Positions 7,827-8,164 of a DNA stretch of 8,164 bases are shown here, piece after piece. The notes below the pieces were generated by a model. That model made no database searches and was not told the DNA's origin. It was given only the letters and a program-made list of their open reading frames with translations. The stretch lies in the NCBI GenBank assembly GCA_030830145.1, contig JAURNO010000275.1, positions 1 through 8,164 on the forward strand. Direction: 5' to 3'. Made by a program: the position numbers and the translations under genes. How positions within the stretch are numbered: position 1 is the stretch's first letter; each line of letters opens with the position of its first letter. Source of the stretch: Verrucomicrobiota bacterium (GTDB lineage: Bacteria > Verrucomicrobiota > Verrucomicrobiia > Opitutales > Seribacteraceae).

Positions 7827-8164
7827 ATGAACGAAACAACCAAAACCCTCACCTTCTTTGGTGTTGCAGTGGCATGCTGCGTCATCGCCATCAATACCGC
7901 GCCAGAAACCCGAGATCCCAACACTCATGAAAGCCGCATGGGCCAGGCGCTCTTCGAGCCCTTCGATCCCTCCGCCGCAACCGGGATAGAAATCGTCGAG
8001 ATTGACGAGGTTGAGGGTGACGCCAAGTCGATCGAAGTCGTCAAAACAGAGAAGGGGTGGTTCATCCGGCGACCCGGGAGACCCGATTATCCGGCCAATG
8101 CGGACAATCAAGTCAAGGACGTCTCCACTATTCTGTTTGATTTGCGCATCCTCGACACGGCAAG
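7827..8164 (+). CDS. DUF4340-like membrane-anchored protein, N-terminal part (truncated by window edge)
   Basis: An ATG at 7827 opens a frame without stops to the end of the window (112 complete codons), so only the N-terminus is present. Residues 8-23 (LTFFGVAVACCVIAIN) form one membrane anchor, so the rest should face the periplasm. The following segment resembles DUF4340: FEPFDPSAATGIEIVEID (43-60), then KGWFIRRPGRPDYPAN (76-91) and DNQVKDVSTILFDLRIL (93-109), the usual 'residue W...P..YPA....V..ll..l..l' pattern of the domain. DUF4340 genes commonly follow GldG-type ABC genes in Verrucomicrobia, Planctomycetes and some other bacteria, which supports the call. The domain's biochemical function is not established. 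The gap to the preceding stop is 46 bp with no terminator, so cotranscription is likely. No Shine-Dalgarno sequence is visible before the ATG. Confidence 0.85.
   Translation, partial: MNETTKTLTFFGVAVACCVIAINTAPETRDPNTHESRMGQALFEPFDPSAATGIEIVEIDEVEGDAKSIEVVKTEKGWFIRRPGRPDYPANADNQVKDVSTILFDLRILDTA

Overview
The window looks like chromosomal DNA from a member of the Planctomycetota-Verrucomicrobiota-Chlamydiota (PVC) group, most likely Verrucomicrobiota. The best single pointer is the truncated leftmost gene. It starts with a signal peptide followed by the N-terminal part of the secreted 'putative membrane-bound dehydrogenase' family that is expanded in Planctomycetes and Verrucomicrobia. An ABC-2/GldG fusion followed by a DUF4340 protein is also common there. 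None of the six gene starts has a convincing Shine-Dalgarno sequence, which I offer as a supporting inference. No phage, IS, tRNA, rRNA or true CRISPR was seen.

Left half (1-3833), all on the minus strand. Read in the direction of transcription, the order is a secreted or membrane-associated protein of unknown function (3833-2682), a 199-bp spacer with a tandem palindromic repeat (about 2541-2696), a complete transketolase (2482-485), a 96-bp spacer, and the 5' end of the PVC-type dehydrogenase-like protein (388-1, continuing off the left edge). These three genes have no obvious common pathway.

Right half (4025-8164), all on the plus strand and divergent from the left half across a 191-bp intergenic region. 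It is an apparent operon. An ABC-transporter ATPase (GldA/CcmA-like) is followed after 36 bp by a 995-residue protein joining an ABC-2 permease (GldF-like) to a large extracytoplasmic GldG-like auxiliary domain. After a further 46 bp comes the start of a DUF4340 protein that runs off the right edge. The ATPase should energise the permease, while the GldG part and the DUF4340 protein sit on the outer face of the inner membrane, probably handling or sensing a cell-envelope substrate. The Gld names come from Bacteroidetes gliding motility; nothing here shows gliding.

The items most worth a second look are the 52-bp-period palindromic repeat upstream of transketolase, the unrecognised secreted protein, and the unusual insertions (Met/Gly-rich loop, Pro-rich linker with a helical block, and membrane-proximal coiled coil) in the GldFG fusion. 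I do not see a clearly new biological system.
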